Source: a virus
IMG/VR virus record: IMGVR_UViG_3300048922_000351
Coordinates: 1 to 23,112 of that record
Direction: 5' to 3' (one strand)
DNA length: 23,112 nt
In this document: positions 1 to 8,222 of the stretch, in pieces
How the letters are laid out: each line of letters opens with the position of its first letter
Numbering within the stretch: the stretch's first letter is position 1
Translations under genes and position numbers: made by a program
Notes under the pieces: model-generated
Seen by the model: the letters and a program-made list of their open reading frames with translations, nothing else
What the model was told of the DNA's origin: nothing
Databases searched by the model: none

Positions 1-554
1 GCATCGGTCAGCCCCACGTCGCCGCCACCGTTGATGACGGCCTGCAACGTCGCCGCCGCCGCCGACGCCGAAGCCTGCGCCGCCGCCACCGCCGCCGCCA
101 AAGAGAGCGGCAAGGGAACAGGCGCGCCCGACGCTTCGCCGTCGACGCTCACCGTGTCACCCGTCCCGGCGATGGTGAGCGACGTGCTATCCGCGTCCGT
201 GCGCGTCAGTCCTGACGTCCAGAGCAGGCGACCGGAAAACAGCACGACAGCGGCCCCGCTCGCGAATTCGAGCCGGCAATCGTAATAAAGCGGCTTCGAC
301 ATGCGCCCCATGTCCGCGAGCGGCGCCAGGACCACGCAAAGATTTGTCCCGGCGTCGAATGCGATCCCGCCGCCTCCGGGCGAAGCATTCGAGGACCACT
401 CATAGACCAGTGGCGACGACGCCAGGGGCGAGAGCCGCGCCTGCATCCGGATCGTCGCCGTGGCTATATTATAGACCGCCGCCCATTGCGACAGGTCGCG
501 CGTCCAGCGAAAGGTTGAATTGTTGGAGGCGCGGAGGTTGTATGTTGTCGTCAT
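1..554 (-). CDS. Phage tail fibre / receptor-binding protein, N-terminal part (runs off left edge)
   Basis: This reading frame opens at the ATG at 554 and stays open to the window edge, giving at least 184 residues. Its ATG overlaps the TGA of the glycosidase gene upstream (ATGA), so the two are translationally coupled. The N-terminus (MTTTYNLRASNNSTFNWTRD-like, with Trp-rich beta strands) and the segment around LLWTSGLTRTDADSTSLTI look like the beta-rich N-terminal domains of minor tail and fibre proteins that attach to a tail tip. From about residue 145 the protein turns into an Ala/Ser-rich stretch (AAAVAAAQASASAAAATLQ), which suits a coiled coil starting a trimeric fibre shaft. The receptor-binding part would lie beyond the edge. 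The fibre assignment rests on position after the tip genes and on composition; I do not recognise a named family. Confidence 0.7.
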   Translation of the reverse strand, partial: MTTTYNLRASNNSTFRWTRDLSQWAAVYNIATATIRMQARLSPLASSPLVYEWSSNASPGGGGIAFDAGTNLCVVLAPLADMGRMSKPLYYDCRLEFASGAAVVLFSGRLLWTSGLTRTDADSTSLTIAGTGDTVSVDGEASGAPVPLPLSLAAAVAAAQASASAAAATLQAVINGGGDVGLTD

Positions 555-2323
555 GGCGCCCAGCCCTTCCACACTTGGTTCTCGAACAGGACCGGCGCTT
601 TCCCCAGCACGGAACTGCTCGCGACAATCGGCCCCGCCGTATTCATCGCGTCGCGCTGAAAAGCGTAAGTCCCTGGCACGTTATAGGCGGTCGGGCCGCC
701 GTTGCTATCCCAGGCGATCAGGCCCTGATAGCCGCCGGGGCGCGTGATCGTCGCCGTCCATTGCGAGCCGATGTCGGCGGTCGCGCCGGAGAGGCAGAAC
801 GTCGCGTCGAAGGAATTGCCAACCGAATAGGAGACGCCAAACTTCGGCTGAACATAGGTCGTGCTGGTGACCGCGATGTTCTGCTTCCAGTTCCAATAAA
901 CCGGCGTCGCGATCGGAACGACAGGCGCCGTGGTCGCGCCCATCGTCGGCGTGCCGGACGGCTGCTCGGTGAAGGCCATCTGCGCGCCGAGATTGGTCAT
1001 GGATCCCGCGACGAGGCTGACCGTGACGCCGACATTCATTTGCTGGCCAAAACCCGCCGTCACAATGCCGCTGCCTGGCTCGAATCCAATCGACGTGGAG
1101 CCGGACGCGCCGCTCTGGACCGTCGTCGGGGTGTAAAGGCGGATCGAGACGCCCAGCGTCGCGCCATTCGTGCAGGCGCCGACAACCTGCGTCACGACGC
1201 CGAAACCGCCATCCGTCGTGTTCGATGTCCAGTTCGTCGGCAGCGCGCCGGTCACGGTTCCGCCGGCGATGACGCCAGCCGAAGCCCCGGTCCCGTTGGG
1301 GTTGCGCACCATGTTTGTTGTGGCCGTGCGCGTCGGGCATTGTGTGATCTTCGCGCCGGCGAGCCATGATTGCATGGCCTTGTAACCCATGCCGCGCCCG
1401 TTGAGCGCCGTCGGGTTGGCGGAGCCAAGCCAGTAATCGAGCGAGGTGTTGCCGCCGGCCGGCCGGTCCCACGCATAGGGCATGTTGACCGTGGCGAAGC
1501 AGGCCATGAACAGCGGATCGAGCGCGCCCATCGCGACAGGATCGCTGGTCGAGTTCGAATAGCCGCCCTCGGTGACATAGATCGGCTGTCCGGCGCGGCC
1601 ATATTGCGCCAGCAGGGCTTGGTAAAACCGTGTCGTGTTGTCCCACTGCTCAAGATTGTCCTTGATCGCGACATTGAGCGGATAGTTGTGCCAGGCGAAG
1701 CCATCGACGCATTGGCCGCCGCCAGCCGCGAAATATTTGGCGTGATAGGTCAACCCGTTGCCATAATAGGTGCTGGGCGACAGCACCTTCGTTTTCGGCG
1801 AGAGCGCGTGCGCGACGGCGCACAAGCTGTTCTCCATCGTGAGCAGATCGGCCATCGAGCCGGCATAGCCGGTGACAGAGGTGGTGTCGGAAACCTCATT
1901 CCACACCTCGACGGCGTCGATCTTGTTGGCGTAGCGCGTCAGATAGGCCGTGACCCAATTGGTGTAATCGGTCAGGTCGGTCGGCGGATATTGCGTCGTC
2001 TGACTGCCGTTCGCCCAGGTCGGCGCGAAGCCGAGCACATATTCGATGGCGTAATTATTGGCCTGCGCGAAGGTCAAATAAGTGTCCATCGCGCCCCAGC
2101 CATAGCAGGGGTCGGCCGGGTTCGTCGGGGCGGCCGGCCGGCAGGATGCGATATTGCTCCAGTTGCCGCCGAGGTGCTTGGTTTCGGAAATGTAGACCGG
2201 CCGGGGATCGCTCTGCGAGGCGAGATTGAAGCCGAAGAAGCTCAGCGGGACTGTGATGTTGTCCGCGCTGGCCGCGCCACACAGCAGCGCCCAGAAGGCG
2301 AGGACGAAACAGAGGATCGGCAT
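551..2323 (-). CDS. Secreted-looking clan GH-A glycoside hydrolase in the tail-fibre region
   Basis: The 590-aa product begins with a hydrophobic signal peptide (about residues 1-20, ending CGAASA before DNITV). A TIM-barrel-type catalytic region follows, with VEVWNEV carrying the likely acid/base Glu143 and IYVTEGGYS carrying the likely nucleophile Glu252. That strand-4/strand-7 pattern is shared by clan GH-A families such as GH5 and GH39. Residues after about 350 are Gly/Thr/Ser-rich beta material that may bind carbohydrate. The start has a GAGG five bases upstream of the ATG. The gene overlaps the following fibre gene by ATGA and follows the adhesin-type gene by 7 bases, so it belongs to the tail operon. 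A role as depolymerase on capsule or exopolysaccharide is inferred from context. The signal peptide is unusual for a virion protein assembled in the cytoplasm. The substrate cannot be read from sequence. Confidence 0.75.
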   Translation of the reverse strand: MPILCFVLAFWALLCGAASADNITVPLSFFGFNLASQSDPRPVYISETKHLGGNWSNIASCRPAAPTNPADPCYGWGAMDTYLTFAQANNYAIEYVLGFAPTWANGSQTTQYPPTDLTDYTNWVTAYLTRYANKIDAVEVWNEVSDTTSVTGYAGSMADLLTMENSLCAVAHALSPKTKVLSPSTYYGNGLTYHAKYFAAGGGQCVDGFAWHNYPLNVAIKDNLEQWDNTTRFYQALLAQYGRAGQPIYVTEGGYSNSTSDPVAMGALDPLFMACFATVNMPYAWDRPAGGNTSLDYWLGSANPTALNGRGMGYKAMQSWLAGAKITQCPTRTATTNMVRNPNGTGASAGVIAGGTVTGALPTNWTSNTTDGGFGVVTQVVGACTNGATLGVSIRLYTPTTVQSGASGSTSIGFEPGSGIVTAGFGQQMNVGVTVSLVAGSMTNLGAQMAFTEQPSGTPTMGATTAPVVPIATPVYWNWKQNIAVTSTTYVQPKFGVSYSVGNSFDATFCLSGATADIGSQWTATITRPGGYQGLIAWDSNGGPTAYNVPGTYAFQRDAMNTAGPIVASSSVLGKAPVLFENQVWKGWAP

Positions 2324-2330
2324 ATCGGCC

Positions 2331-3212
2331 TCAGTTCGTGCAATAAAACGAGACGTAATTGATCGTGTCGCCAGAGCCGGCCGTCACCACGCCAATGCGG
2401 GCATAGGGCCAGCTTGTCGTCGTGGAGCTCTGCGCGGTGCTGTTATTGCCAGGGTTCACGGTCGATCCGGCGTTGGTCCAGTTCGTCCCGTCCGGGCTGT
2501 ACTGGATCTGGAACGTCGCTGCGGTCGTGGTCACGGCGCCATTGAAGGCGAAGAACTGGTTGTTGCGGCAACCGCCGACGCTCCAGGTCGGCGAGGCCGA
2601 GCCGAGCGTGTTGGGGTCAATCGTGCGATTGAAGAACTGCCGGATCAGAGGCGCCGAGGCTGTGCCGCGCGTCGAGATGATCGAAAGCGTGAAAGAGGGC
2701 GAGGTTCCGCCCACGGTCCATTTCCAGCGCCGGGTTCCGGTCAGCAGCATGTTCGGGACGGTCACCTGCCCCGTCGCGGTGATGCGCTGAAGCTGGAAGA
2801 TGTCGCTCCATGTCGCGCCGGCGTCCTGGCTCTCCTGCAAGGTCAGGTCGAGCGTCGGCGACGTGCCCGAGGCCGCCGTGACATTGACCGCCGCGCCGAG
2901 CGAATTGCCGCCGTCCAGCGCCAGGGTCGAACCGTTGCCGGTCGCTGTGATCGCCTGCGACGCCAGATCGGTCACGACAACGCTCTGCGCCTTCATCTGG
3001 ATCGGCGGCGTCAGCGCGGCGGCGGCGATCGCGTTGGCGACCGTGCTATCTTGCACCGCAAGCGGATTGGCGGCGCCGAACTTATTGCCGGCGCCGTCCT
3101 CGATGACAAAGCCATTCGTGCAGACCCCGCCGACGCACCATTGCCCGGCCTGAAGGGGCGCACTGAAGGCGAGCGCCAGCGCGCCCGCAAGAATGAGCCT
3201 TGCAAGATTCAT
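2331..3212 (-). CDS. Adhesin-type tail-region protein with signal peptide
   Basis: The 293-aa product starts at the ATG at 3212, preceded by GAGG; the open frame continues further upstream only because it lies over the previous gene. Residues 1-22 form a Sec-type signal peptide (MNLARLILAGALALAFSAPL then QAGQW). The remainder is Thr/Ser/Gly-rich beta structure with the phrases TLQESQDAGATWSDI and RRWKWTVGGTSPSFTLSI, which recall virion decoration or minor tail proteins. The C-terminus (FQIQYSPDGTNW, then YVSFYCTN) is another small beta domain. It lies 11 bases after the Mtd-like fibre gene and before the glycosidase. Function is unknown; adhesion or particle decoration is inferred from context. 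Together with the next gene it makes two consecutive proteins with export signals. Confidence 0.68.
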   Translation of the reverse strand: MNLARLILAGALALAFSAPLQAGQWCVGGVCTNGFVIEDGAGNKFGAANPLAVQDSTVANAIAAAALTPPIQMKAQSVVVTDLASQAITATGNGSTLALDGGNSLGAAVNVTAASGTSPTLDLTLQESQDAGATWSDIFQLQRITATGQVTVPNMLLTGTRRWKWTVGGTSPSFTLSIISTRGTASAPLIRQFFNRTIDPNTLGSASPTWSVGGCRNNQFFAFNGAVTTTAATFQIQYSPDGTNWTNAGSTVNPGNNSTAQSSTTTSWPYARIGVVTAGSGDTINYVSFYCTN

Positions 3213-3223
3213 GGGTTTTGTCC

Positions 3224-4081
3224 TCACGATGTCGAAACGGGCAGGAGAAGGATTTTCAGCGACAGGCGCACCGATCCGCCGGTGAACGAGCCGCTGGTCG
3301 CCGTGACGATCAGATTGGTCGCGGAATAGCAGCCATAGGGGCCGACGATTCCGAAATTGGTCGAGCCCGACGCGACATTGAGCGCGCCGCCGAATTGGGT
3401 TGGGGTTCCCGAGACGCCGACGCCGAAGGACGGCGCGCCCGTCACGGACGATAGAACGCGCGTCCCGACGCCAAGCACGATGCAATTCGTGGGGATCGGC
3501 GTCGCGGCCGTGGTCGAGGCGCCCGAAAGCGTTACGGTCTGCTCGATGACCTGGAACTGGATCGCCGCGCCATTGGCGCCCTGCGCGACCTGTTGCAGCG
3601 CGCTCGCGCCGAGCGCCTGGTCGATGACGGTCCATTTGCCGGAGCCGTTGCTTTCAAGCGCCAGATAGCCGTAAGCCGTGGCGATCGAAGCCAAAGTCGC
3701 GCCGTCTATCGTGTCCGACCCGCTGCGCGCGATCGTCAGCGCATTGGTCGCCGAGCAATTGCCGCTTTCGTCGAAGATCGTCAGCGCCGTCCCGGTCGGA
3801 TAGGCCGAGGCCGGCGGGAGCGTGACGGCGCGCGCCGCCGTCAGCGCCGTATAGGCGACGCTTCGGTCGGTCGCGAGGACCGTATAGGCGGCGTCGGAAA
3901 CGGCCGTGCGGCCGTTCGTGATGACTTCGGAAAGCCTCGCCGCAGCAAAGCCCCCGGCGGTCGCGCCGTCGTGTACCGTGACGCGATTATTCGTCGTGTC
4001 GACGATCAACTCGCCCTGGGCGCCCACATAGGCGGCGACCGTCGCCGCCACGTCGCGGCGCCGTTTGACTTGAACGGACAT
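3224..4081 (-). CDS. Tail fibre protein with Mtd-like N-terminal domain
   Basis: The 285-aa product starts MSVQVKRRR and contains the phrase GELIVDTTNNRVTVHDGATA at about residues 23-42. That phrase is characteristic of the small N-terminal domain of major tropism determinant and many phage fibres, which anchors the fibre to the tail. The middle (residues 60-150) holds repetitive strands such as TALTAARAVTLPPASAYP and ALTIFDESGNCSATNALTI, a common trimeric fibre repeat type. The C-terminal 120 residues form a Gly/Thr-rich domain ending SLKILLLPVSTS, probably the receptor-facing tip. AGGA lies 8 bases before the ATG. The gene sits directly behind the J-like tip protein, the usual place for a fibre. 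The receptor is unknown. Confidence 0.78.
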   Translation of the reverse strand: MSVQVKRRRDVAATVAAYVGAQGELIVDTTNNRVTVHDGATAGGFAAARLSEVITNGRTAVSDAAYTVLATDRSVAYTALTAARAVTLPPASAYPTGTALTIFDESGNCSATNALTIARSGSDTIDGATLASIATAYGYLALESNGSGKWTVIDQALGASALQQVAQGANGAAIQFQVIEQTVTLSGASTTAATPIPTNCIVLGVGTRVLSSVTGAPSFGVGVSGTPTQFGGALNVASGSTNFGIVGPYGCYSATNLIVTATSGSFTGGSVRLSLKILLLPVSTS

Positions 4082-4094
4082 GCGTTGATTCCTG

Positions 4095-6215
4095 TTAGGA
4101 GGTCAGATTGCCGAGGTCGATGATCGAGACGACCGGCGCCGCCACGGTCCCGAAATCGTCGTTTTCAGAAACGGCCTGGCTTGCGAGGCCGTAATCCATC
4201 GCGGTCCCGACCGCTAAAGTCGTGGCGACGGGGCCGAGAACGCCTGTCCCCTGAATCCGGTAAGGATAGGCTGTACAGGTCGAAATATCCTGCGTCGCGC
4301 CGCCGAAGATGTTGACGCTCTGGAATTTCAGATAAATCGTCTGGCCGATGTTGGCGTTCGGGACGTCAGATTTCAGGATCGCGGAATCAAGCAGGCAGAA
4401 GCCCGCGCCAATCGCATGGAAGCCGGGCGTCGAGCCGTTCAATCCGCGGTAAAGGCCGGTCAAATTATATTTGCTCGTCGCCGTGAGCGTCGCTGTCGTG
4501 TAGGCGAGATATTCGCCATCGACATAGCAGAGCGTGACGCCGGCCGCCGCGCTGGCGCTGTTCGTCGATTGCAGCGTTCCACCGCTTTCCGTCAGATCGG
4601 CCGCGAGCGTGTCGGTCGAATCCGGGTTCGATCCACCATAGGCCGCGAGCGAGGCCGAGAGGACGCCCTGGCGCGCCGGAACGGCGATTGACGACACCTC
4701 CGCATAGCTCGTCCCGTCAAGCGAGGCCCAGACGATGCAGCCCCCCCAATTCGGGTCTGCGCTTTGCGCGCTGGCGCCGATCCACAACTGCGTGACGCCG
4801 CCCGAAAGAGAGGGAGGCGGCTCGATAATGAGCGGCGTGTTGACCGAATTTGGCGTCACATCCGCGGCCGGGACGCCATTGCTTTTGGCCTGGACCGGAT
4901 AGGCGACGGCGGTCGCCACGCCCTGCGGGAATTCCTCGGCCGTGACCGAGAGCGCCCCATCATCGGCTTCCTCAATGTCCGTGATCCGGACGACGGTCGC
5001 GTTCAGCCCGAGCAGCGGATCGGTCAGGCTGACCAAATCCATCGGATCGAGCAGGCAGAATTCAGCCGAAAGCCGGAACTCGTATGTGTTCCGGATATAA
5101 AGCCCGCGCTGCAAGATCAATTGCGCGACTCTTTGCCCGACCGCGATGTCGCAAATTTCATGCGCCGTGACGGTCGAGGCGGCGCGCAAGCCGAAGCGGT
5201 CGATCGCCGACTGGTCGAAAGCGGTGATCGGCCCGGTGTTGTAGGAATCGCTCCGGGCCTGGATTTCGACGCTCTGCTGGTTATAGCCGGCGTAGGGGTC
5301 CGACCGCGCGATCTTGATCGGGTCTTCGCCTTCCGAGTGGAGGAAATCCTCATCCGTCAGGGCATAGCGAACCGTCAGGTCCGGCGTCCAGGTCTTGCCG
5401 CTCGCCGTGATCGCGCTGTCGCCGAGGGGAAGGAATTTGAGCACGCCGCCCGACCAGACCACCGTCGAATTGGTGAGCTGTAGCCAACGCGAGAGGATCG
5501 ACGAAGCCGATTCCTTCGTGTTCAGGACCGGGCTGAACGCAATCCCCGCCGTCCAGCAATAGGTCTGGTAGGACGAGTCCGCGGCGTTGGCAAAGAGCGA
5601 GGTCGCGTCGATCGAAGCGGCGGGGAAGCCGACGCCATATTGCGAATTGGTCAGGAAATCATAGATCACCTGGGCCGGGTCGCAATCGAGCGCGTTGACG
5701 CCCGAGCCGGATAGAAAGCCGCAGACCTCGAAATTATTGTCGCCGACGCTCGCCGACGCCCCAAGGTCGTAAAACGGATTGCAGACATAGGCGACGCCTG
5801 GATAGCCCAAGGCTTCCGAGGGATAGTAGGCGGAGGCCCACGCCCACGGCGCTTGCGGCGTCGTTCCGGTGAACTGGCTCAAGCCGAGCGCCGCCAGATT
5901 TGTCGGCGTCGTCGATGACGTCCAGATGTTCCCGATTTCAAGAATCGGGCCTTCGCATAGCGCCATGATGATCGCGCAGCGATAATCATAGCCCGTCGCC
6001 TGTTTGCTGCTTCCGCCGCCACCTTTGCCGCCGCCCTTGCCGCCGGAATATTGCGGCAGGGCGAGGAAATGATTGTACCAGATGACATTCGGCGACAGGA
6101 TATTGCGGCCCCAGGCGATCGGGACGGGGATGGCGCTCGAAGTCGACTGGATTTGCAGGCCGGAATATTTGGTGATCTGGGTCGCCGTGGCGTTGCCCGA
6201 GCGCAGAATGCCCAT
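4095..6215 (-). CDS. Tail tip attachment protein, Phage-tail_3 / lambda J-like (C-terminal half of GTA gp15)
   Basis: This 706-aa protein matches the part of GTA gp15 and lambda J-like proteins that forms the central tip. The N-terminus has the typical IPVPIAWGRN strand, a flexible Gly/Lys loop (residues 58-71, GGKGGGKGGGGSS) and then GYDYRCAIIMALCEGPI at 75-91, a hallmark of these hub proteins. The Phage-tail_3 region follows (about 200-450: SASSILSRWLQLTNS, VVWSGGVLKFLP, RNTYEFRLSAEFCLLDPMDLV, VVRITDIEEADDGALSVTAEEF). Residues after 470 are fibronectin-like beta domains. The gene begins inside the stop of the NlpC/P60 gene (TGATG). In contrast to RcGTA gp15, there is no TIM barrel here; that domain is in a separate upstream gene. 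Expected role: receptor contact and closing the tail tube. Confidence 0.9.
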   Translation of the reverse strand: MGILRSGNATATQITKYSGLQIQSTSSAIPVPIAWGRNILSPNVIWYNHFLALPQYSGGKGGGKGGGGSSKQATGYDYRCAIIMALCEGPILEIGNIWTSSTTPTNLAALGLSQFTGTTPQAPWAWASAYYPSEALGYPGVAYVCNPFYDLGASASVGDNNFEVCGFLSGSGVNALDCDPAQVIYDFLTNSQYGVGFPAASIDATSLFANAADSSYQTYCWTAGIAFSPVLNTKESASSILSRWLQLTNSTVVWSGGVLKFLPLGDSAITASGKTWTPDLTVRYALTDEDFLHSEGEDPIKIARSDPYAGYNQQSVEIQARSDSYNTGPITAFDQSAIDRFGLRAASTVTAHEICDIAVGQRVAQLILQRGLYIRNTYEFRLSAEFCLLDPMDLVSLTDPLLGLNATVVRITDIEEADDGALSVTAEEFPQGVATAVAYPVQAKSNGVPAADVTPNSVNTPLIIEPPPSLSGGVTQLWIGASAQSADPNWGGCIVWASLDGTSYAEVSSIAVPARQGVLSASLAAYGGSNPDSTDTLAADLTESGGTLQSTNSASAAAGVTLCYVDGEYLAYTTATLTATSKYNLTGLYRGLNGSTPGFHAIGAGFCLLDSAILKSDVPNANIGQTIYLKFQSVNIFGGATQDISTCTAYPYRIQGTGVLGPVATTLAVGTAMDYGLASQAVSENDDFGTVAAPVVSIIDLGNLTS

Positions 6216-6700
6216 CAGCCCGACACCTTTTTCGCCCAGATCGAGAAGAAACGCAGCCGGCGCTTGGGATCGGTCAGAAGCGGGTTTTGCGTCAGCCCTT
6301 CCTCGATGACAGCGCGAGCGTCATGCGAGGCGTGGACAATGCGAACCGGATCGGCCTCGACCACGATTCCGCCATGCGAATAGGTCCTGCCATAGCGGAA
6401 CAGAGCAATGTCGCCGACGCCTGGCGCATCGACTGGCGCGCAGCGTTCCTCGAAGAAGGCCAGATATTTTTCTTCGTCCCGGTGAAGCATCCAGTCAGGC
6501 GCATATGGGCGCGGATCGAACGGCTCGACCATGCCGGAGTCGACAAAAACCCGGACAATCAACATGCCGCAATCGACGCCCGAGCCCAAAACGTCGGCGC
6601 AGTTGTGATAGGGCGTGGCGATCCATTTGCGCGCCTCGGCGACGACACGATTTCTCTCGTCGGACTGGCTCTGTGCGCCCTCGGTTTGAACGATAGCCAT
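6215..6700 (-). CDS. NlpC/P60 cell-wall peptidase of the tail tip (GTA gp14-like)
   Basis: The 161-aa product has the NlpC/P60 arrangement: catalytic Cys44 in GSGVDCGMLIVRVF, His109 in YSHGGIVV and a third polar residue, His123, in RIVHASH. The helix before Cys44 (VAEARKWIATPYHNCADVLG) is also typical of the phage version. In RcGTA and related siphophages this protein sits at the tail tip and cuts peptidoglycan peptides during DNA entry. Position fits: it lies between DUF2163 and Phage-tail_3, joined to both by TAATG and TGATG overlaps. There is no signal peptide, as expected for a virion part. All three likely catalytic residues are present, so it should be active. Confidence 0.92.
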   Translation of the reverse strand: MAIVQTEGAQSQSDERNRVVAEARKWIATPYHNCADVLGSGVDCGMLIVRVFVDSGMVEPFDPRPYAPDWMLHRDEEKYLAFFEERCAPVDAPGVGDIALFRYGRTYSHGGIVVEADPVRIVHASHDARAVIEEGLTQNPLLTDPKRRLRFFSIWAKKVSG

Positions 6701-7623
6701 TATTTCCCCCTTCCGCTCGTGGTGGTGGACGAAAGCGGGCCGGTCATGATCTGCGGCGGCGGGACATAGGGAAATCCCTTGAAATTATTCAGATTGTTGA
6801 ACTTGCTGCTGCAAGTTCCCTTGGTATGGTCGCAGCCCTGCGCCACCGTAAAGGCGTCGCCGATGCTTGGCGCGGTCGACAGCGGATAGGCGAGCAGCAG
6901 CCAGCCGGAGCCGGCCGCCTTGATCGTCGCTTCGACGCCCGTGTTGGCGCCGGACGTGAACGTGATCGTCCCTTGCTGATAGGCGGAGGTCGCCGAGCCC
7001 CAGGCGATCTGCGTCCGGTCGGAACCCGCCGCGACGGCGCCCGACGCCGAATAGGTTCCGCGCGCCAGGCCGCAGCCCGAGCCGTAAAGGACATGGACGC
7101 AATTCGACTGGTAGCAGTTGCGCGGCATGTCGATGTCGAGCAGCGTCAAATCCGACGCCACCGTGACTTTGGCGGTGGTGCGCCCGATTTCGTCGATCTG
7201 CCCGACGCGGCCCTTGAACAGCACGACCGTTCCGATCGGGATGAGGTTCCCGCCAGAGGTCGTCCAGGACGAGAAGAACGCCCGCTCGCGCTGAATAAAG
7301 GCGCCGTCGAGAAGTCCTTGCTGCAAAGCTTGAAGGAACGGGACGCCGCCAATCGTGTCCGTCGCGCGCGCGGCGATAACGATTTGCTGCTTGTCGACAT
7401 TGGGACCGCATGAGGCCTTGTATTTAAGGCCGGCGATCAGGACGGAATTCGCCAGATAGGTCCGCCCGTTCCAGAAGGCGGGCGTATCGACGCCGCAATA
7501 GGTCAGGATCGTCCCGCTCGCCAGCGTGATCGTGAACAGATCCGCCATGTAAAGCGGCGCGTCGCCATTCGCGGTGCGCAGGCCGTTGAGATAGGTCAGG
7601 AGCGCGCCCGTTGTGGTTTTCAT
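6700..7623 (-). CDS. DUF2163 tail hub protein (GTA gp13-like)
   Basis: The 307-aa product starts at the ATG at 7623, which overlaps the TGA of the DUF2460 gene (ATGA); the longer open frame reaching 7800 runs over that gene and is not used. Family marks are the N-terminal MADLFTITLASGTILTYCG (residues 26-44), the GRVGQIDEIGRTTAKVTV strand pair, the Cys-rich PRNCYQSNCVHVLYGSGCG, and the C-terminal QGCDHTKGTCSSKFNNLNNF followed by KGFPYVPP. These correspond to the DUF2163 and adjoining C-terminal phage domain (BR0599-type) found in GTA gp13. The conserved cysteines may bind an iron-sulfur cluster or metal in the hub, as discussed for related tail hubs; that is inference here. It should form the baseplate hub between the distal tail ring and the tip. 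Confidence 0.9.
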   Translation of the reverse strand: MKTTTGALLTYLNGLRTANGDAPLYMADLFTITLASGTILTYCGVDTPAFWNGRTYLANSVLIAGLKYKASCGPNVDKQQIVIAARATDTIGGVPFLQALQQGLLDGAFIQRERAFFSSWTTSGGNLIPIGTVVLFKGRVGQIDEIGRTTAKVTVASDLTLLDIDMPRNCYQSNCVHVLYGSGCGLARGTYSASGAVAAGSDRTQIAWGSATSAYQQGTITFTSGANTGVEATIKAAGSGWLLLAYPLSTAPSIGDAFTVAQGCDHTKGTCSSKFNNLNNFKGFPYVPPPQIMTGPLSSTTTSGRGK

Positions 7624-8222
7624 CGAACCTGCCTGAATTTGACGCTCTTGTTGCTCCAAAGCCCGGACATGAAATTCTCGAAATCCATCTGATCGTCGAG
7701 GAACCGGCACTGGAAGGCATAGGAGACATTCGCGACGATCGCCGCGCCATTGGCCGGCGCAGTCGTGAAGGTGATCGTGTTGGGCGCGCTCAGGGTCCAC
7801 GCCCCTGTCGAGACGCCGGCGACCGTGACCCCCGAAACCGCGACCGCATAGCTGACCGGCTCGGCAAAGCCGCCGATCGAGCGAACAAGCGTGAAGCTGG
7901 TCGTCGCGCCGTCGCCGGTCGCAATGGCCTGGCCGCTGACCACATTGTCGGTCGGATCGACATAGAGGAAGGCGTTCAACTGGCCGCCGAGGCTAAGGAA
8001 GAACCCCATTAATGTTTGCAGCGATTGGGATTGCAGGCCGGGAAACACGCCCGAGGAATCGAGCCCGTCAAAGGTCAGCTCGAATTCATAAAGCGCATGG
8101 GCGAAAAGACCGGCGCGGACCTCCCGGCCCGAGGAATGCGACGAAACCCGGGTCGAGAAGGTCGGCTTTTTGTGGACGCTCCACCCCTGTCCGGGCAGGG
8201 TCGGGAAGGTAGGGAGCGTCAT
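7620..8222 (-). CDS. DUF2460 distal tail protein (GTA gp12-like), stand-alone copy
   Basis: This 200-aa protein matches DUF2460: LPTFPTLPGQGWSVHKKPTF at the start, then SGREVRAGLFAHALYEFELTF, FFLSLGGQLNAFLYVDP, IATGDGATTSFTLVRSIGG, NTITFTTAPANGAAI, and the ending CRFLDDQMDFENFMSGLW. In GTA particles this family forms the distal tail ring between tube and hub. Its ATG overlaps the stop of the larger upstream gene (ATGA). The same domain occurs again as the last 199 residues of that upstream gene, and the two align along their whole length, so this is one of two tandem paralogues. This copy has the usual family length. Confidence 0.92.
   Translation of the reverse strand: MTLPTFPTLPGQGWSVHKKPTFSTRVSSHSSGREVRAGLFAHALYEFELTFDGLDSSGVFPGLQSQSLQTLMGFFLSLGGQLNAFLYVDPTDNVVSGQAIATGDGATTSFTLVRSIGGFAEPVSYAVAVSGVTVAGVSTGAWTLSAPNTITFTTAPANGAAIVANVSYAFQCRFLDDQMDFENFMSGLWSNKSVKFRQVR

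Noticed and set aside
40-120. GCC/GCG-rich tandem repeat
   Set aside because: It is explained by an Ala-rich helical stretch in the fibre protein with uneven codons; no regular repeat unit.
344-1369. Plus-strand open frame of 341 codons
   Set aside because: It lies wholly opposite the glycosidase and fibre genes, is Arg-rich with no domain, and arises from the GC-biased third positions of the real genes.
2226-3329. Plus-strand open frame of 367 codons
   Set aside because: Arg/Gly-rich shadow opposite the adhesin-type gene; no ribosome site or recognisable motif.
3213-3635. N-terminal extension of the adhesin-type gene frame up to 3635
   Set aside because: It overlaps the Mtd-like fibre gene in another frame; the ATG at 3212 has a ribosome site and is followed by a clear signal peptide.
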